Position numbers and translations under genes: made by a program. The notes under the pieces are model-generated. The model was not told the origin of the DNA. It ran no database searches and was given only the letters and a program-made list of their open reading frames with translations. A DNA stretch of 64,000 bases from Crenothrix sp. D3 (GTDB lineage Bacteria; Pseudomonadota; Gammaproteobacteria; Methylococcales; Methylomonadaceae): positions 1 to 64,000 of the forward strand of contig MBQZ01000084.1 of assembly GCA_002134785.1 (NCBI GenBank), written 5' to 3'. Below are positions 61,722 through 64,000 of the stretch, piece by piece; within the stretch, counting starts at the first letter, position 1, and every line of letters starts with the position of its first letter.

Positions 61722-61749
61722 GTCGAGTTGCCAAAAACGGCAACTCGAC
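61722..61749. repeat. GTCGAGTTGCC/GGCAACTCGAC hairpin
   Basis: A perfect 11-bp stem with loop AAAAAC lies between galU and the SIMPL gene, 8 bases beyond the galU stop on the minus strand. It may act as terminator and belongs with the hairpin at 15976. Confidence 0.85.
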
Positions 61750-61756
61750 CTACCAA

Positions 61757-62647
61757 TTATGATAATTTTTTTGTCAACGCTTTTAAATACGCTAAAAAGT
61801 CATCTTTCAGTTCTTTGTGTAATAAGCCATGCTCAACGTTGGCAATTAAAAAGCCTAATTTTGAGCCACAATCATAACGTGTACCTTCAAATTCAAACGC
61901 CAATACTTGCTCGTCTTTGAGTAAATCAGCAATGGCATCAGTGAGTTGAATTTCACCGCCCGCGCCTCTTTCGGTGGTAGCGAGTTTATCAAAAATAGCA
62001 GGTGTCAAAATATAACGCCCGATAACCGCAAGATTAGACGGTGCAACGTCGGGTTTTGGTTTTTCAACGATGAGTTCAATCGGTGCGTGTGAGCCTGAAC
62101 TTTCGCCTGTTCTGACGATGCCATAACTGCCCGTATCAGCAGGATTAACGCGCTCTACCGCTAAAATTGAGCTGTGTTGTTCGTTGTATAATTTAACCAT
62201 TTGCGCCATACAACCGCGTGTTGCATCTTCAACCAAGTCATCCGCTAAAATAACGGCGAACGGTTCATCACCAATCACAGGTCTGGCACAGGCAACCGCA
62301 TGACCTAAACCTAAGGGTTCGGGTTGACGAATAAACACGAATGAGACATTAGGCGGTACGATGCTGCGTAGTAAGGTTAAAAGCTCGGTTTTGTTTTTAT
62401 TTTCCAGTTCGGTTTCCAGTTCGTAGGCTTTGTCGAAATGGTCGATAATCGCGTTTTTACTGCGTCCTGTAATGAATATCATCGTATCAATGCCAGCGGC
62501 AACCGCTTCTTCAACGGCGTATTGAATCAAGGGTTTATCAACAATCGGTAACAGTTCTTTTGCGACAGATTTTGTTGCTGGTAGAAAGCGTGTGCCTAAG
62601 CCTGCAACTGGGAATACAGCTTTGGTGACTTTAGTTTGGGTATTCAT
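61757..62647 (-). CDS. galU: UTP--glucose-1-phosphate uridylyltransferase
   Basis: The enzyme makes UDP-glucose for glycan, LPS and sucrose synthesis. The 296-residue protein has the nucleotidyl-transferase start AVFPVAGLGTRFLPATKSVAKELLP, KPLIQYAVEEAVAAG near 38, and VEKPKPDVAPSNLAVIGRYILTP near 195. It would feed the glucan synthase at 16-18.6 kb with substrate, though the genes are not linked. The start at 62647 follows AAGGAAACATTA. Confidence 0.96.
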   Translation of the reverse strand: MNTQTKVTKAVFPVAGLGTRFLPATKSVAKELLPIVDKPLIQYAVEEAVAAGIDTMIFITGRSKNAIIDHFDKAYELETELENKNKTELLTLLRSIVPPNVSFVFIRQPEPLGLGHAVACARPVIGDEPFAVILADDLVEDATRGCMAQMVKLYNEQHSSILAVERVNPADTGSYGIVRTGESSGSHAPIELIVEKPKPDVAPSNLAVIGRYILTPAIFDKLATTERGAGGEIQLTDAIADLLKDEQVLAFEFEGTRYDCGSKLGFLIANVEHGLLHKELKDDFLAYLKALTKKLS

Positions 62648-62727
62648 TAATGTTTCCTTTTAAATGATTAATAGCATTGGATTGGGCAGAAAAACGAACG
62701 CTCGGTTTTCTTTATCAAAGTATGTTG

Positions 62728-63351
62728 TTACAAACAATCTTGTTGAGTTTTTATAATGCCGCGTTGTGCGAGTAGCTCTATCACCTGCTGTACACTGGCT
62801 TCTAAAGAAAGGCTCTGTGTATCAACGGTTAAGTCAGGATTTTCAGGGGCTTCGTAGGGCGAATCTATGCCTGTGAAAAAGGGGATTTGTCCTGCTCTGG
62901 CTTTTTTGTACAAGCCTTTTACATCGCGTTGTTCGCAGGTTTCAATGGGGCATTCGCAGTAGATTTCTAAAAAATCACCGTGTGGTACTAGATTTCTCGC
63001 GGTATTACGATCTGATTTGAACGGTGAAATAAAGGCGGTGAGCGTGATAATGCCCGCTTCGGTCATGAGTTTTGCTAACTCACCAATACGGCGAATATTT
63101 TCTACACGATCTTTATCACTGAAACCCAAATCCCTGCACAGCCCATGACGAACATTATCGCCATCGAGGACAAACGTAGAAATACCCAGATGATAGAGAT
63201 AATCTTCTACTGCGTGGGCTAGGGTGGATTTACCTGACCCTGATAAACCTGTAAACCAAAGAATAACACTTTGATGCTGATGCAGGGTTTCACGCGCCGC
63301 GCGAGTGATAGTAGCGTGATGCCAGAGGGTATTTGTGCTTTTTGAGGTCAT
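62728..63351 (-). CDS. cysC: Adenylylsulfate kinase
   Basis: The enzyme phosphorylates APS to PAPS in sulphate activation. The 207-residue protein has the P-loop [14 protein letters not shown] near 33, [18 protein letters not shown] near 62 and [13 protein letters not shown] near 103. The start at 63351 gives a family-length N-terminus ([20 protein letters not shown]); a longer frame (63477) runs into the upstream gene. It starts 7 bases after the DHH gene's stop and is probably co-transcribed with it. cysN/cysD are not in view. Confidence 0.94.
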   Translation of the reverse strand: MTSKSTNTLWHHATITRAARETLHQHQSVILWFTGLSGSGKSTLAHAVEDYLYHLGISTFVLDGDNVRHGLCRDLGFSDKDRVENIRRIGELAKLMTEAGIITLTAFISPFKSDRNTARNLVPHGDFLEIYCECPIETCEQRDVKGLYKKARAGQIPFFTGIDSPYEAPENPDLTVDTQSLSLEASVQQVIELLAQRGIIKTQQDCL

Positions 63352-63358
63352 TGTGATT

Positions 63359-64000
63359 TTAGTGATAATGTTGGATAAAGGCGTTAATAAAGACGGGCAA
63401 TTGTGCGCTAGGTAAGCAATTAATACCCGCTGCACTTTTTCGCCCGCCACCTGTAACAAACGTTGAACATAATTCATCTGCGCCTGTGTTATTTGTTAAT
63501 GGGGCGCGAACACTGACTTGATAACCCCCTTGTGGACGGTAATTTAACACGGCATGAGCGCGGTTTGGATACTGATTGGCTAGCTCATTGCTGAATACGC
63601 CGCTTACCCTTCTTGCCCACGCTGCATCAGGCAAAATATAAACCGCTGTGTTAGTCGATTGATAGTCCGCTGTTATGGCTAACGCTTGCGCCATATCATC
63701 AGTATACCCCGTCATTAGTTGTTCATAAATAAAGGGTTTATCTGTCATAAAATCAAATGGTGAGCTATATGAATAGGCTTCACGGTACAAGGCATCGGGT
63801 GCGAAATGTAAATCAGCGGTGCTGCTGCCATAGCCATTATAGTTGATGCAAACACCTAGGTTTTGCAAGGACTTTAGTTGCTTAGTTGTTAATGATAAAC
63901 ACCGCGCAGCTTGTTCAGCGCGGTGAATTAAATTATCACCAAACGCGGCTACAACTGCCCACGCACGGTACTGACCTTTTAAATAATTATCCACTAATAA
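63359..64000 (-). CDS. DHH-family phosphoesterase, C-terminal part (partial)
   Basis: The frame is open to the right edge, so the N-terminus with the DHH motif is outside the window. What is visible begins [20 protein letters not shown], typical of the middle of DHH proteins. It ends in a DHHA1 nucleic-acid/nucleotide-binding domain ([22 protein letters not shown] with the GGGRxxAAG motif). Such enzymes hydrolyse nanoRNAs, cyclic dinucleotides or other phosphodiesters; the substrate is unknown. An internal GTG at 63994 is not thought to be the real start. It lies directly upstream of cysC. Confidence 0.75.
   Translation of the reverse strand, partial: LLVDNYLKGQYRAWAVVAAFGDNLIHRAEQAARCLSLTTKQLKSLQNLGVCINYNGYGSSTADLHFAPDALYREAYSYSSPFDFMTDKPFIYEQLMTGYTDDMAQALAITADYQSTNTAVYILPDAAWARRVSGVFSNELANQYPNRAHAVLNYRPQGGYQVSVRAPLTNNTGADELCSTFVTGGGRKSAAGINCLPSAQLPVFINAFIQHYH

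Overview
The window looks like chromosomal DNA of an aerobic methanotrophic gammaproteobacterium (order Methylococcales). The strongest pointers are two tandem genes for methylene-tetrahydromethanopterin dehydrogenase (MtdB type, 27.1-29.0 kb) and a pair of methanofuran-type cofactor biosynthesis genes (homologues of MfnF and MfnD, 46.3-48.3 kb). These sit among typical gammaproteobacterial housekeeping blocks: topA-smg-dprA-LysM facing def-fmt-rsmB, aceE-aceF-lpd, pilT-pilU and cysG. The DNA is AT-leaning, and intergenic spaces are unusually rich in short palindromic repeats of at least six families.

Layout. 0-1 kb: the tail of an IS630-type transposase joined to the STAS and carbonic anhydrase end of a decapitated SulP transporter. 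1-11.7 kb: argG, a membrane protein, a cytochrome c, cysG, a TusA-like protein, an HD-GYP c-di-GMP phosphodiesterase, purC, a DjlA-like chaperone, pilU, pilT and a YggS-type PLP protein. 11.7-15.5 kb: an accessory island with a leucine-rich-repeat protein, an IS4-type transposase relic, a TerD/nuclease fusion gene, and two left ends of an IS110-type element that may encode bridge RNAs. 15.5-24.1 kb: an HdeA-like protein, a GH17-GT2 glucan synthase, and the pyruvate dehydrogenase operon. 24.5 kb: the RNase P RNA gene. 25-35.5 kb: a polysaccharide deacetylase, a DUF5765 membrane protein, the two mtdB paralogues, slyD, a SrmB-like helicase, an MscK-like channel and a DUF445 protein. 35.6-37.6 kb: a hydrolase and an O-antigen ligase. 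38-41 kb: a small accessory module and an orphan antitoxin. 41.2-48.3 kb: purB, a glutathione transferase, ogt, ilvE, waaC and the mfn genes. 48.4-50.1 kb: an ATPase plus nuclease-like pair. 50.1-64 kb: topA through rsmB, a conserved protein of unknown function, a SIMPL protein, galU, cysC and a partial DHH phosphoesterase.

The most interesting locus is at 38.0-40.4 kb. A divergent XRE regulator stands beside a small exported protein that carries both a Sec signal and a near-perfect double-glycine-type leader motif. Next to it is a gene for a Sec-exported C39 (bacteriocin-leader) cysteine protease fused to what looks like an outer-membrane beta-barrel. C39 proteases normally sit inside an ABC exporter on the cytoplasmic side. 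Here the whole system appears to have moved to the periplasm and outer membrane. I propose a substrate/protease/outer-membrane pair that I do not recognise as a described system.

Other leads are the TerD-HsdR_N fusion, the SMC-like ATPase with a PD-(D/E)XK partner, two candidate IS110 bridge RNAs that differ mainly around one conserved hairpin, a perfect 34-nt palindrome inserted in frame in fmt, and a palindrome that supplies the stop codons of two converging genes. All assignments come from reading motifs and sequence by eye; no database search was run.
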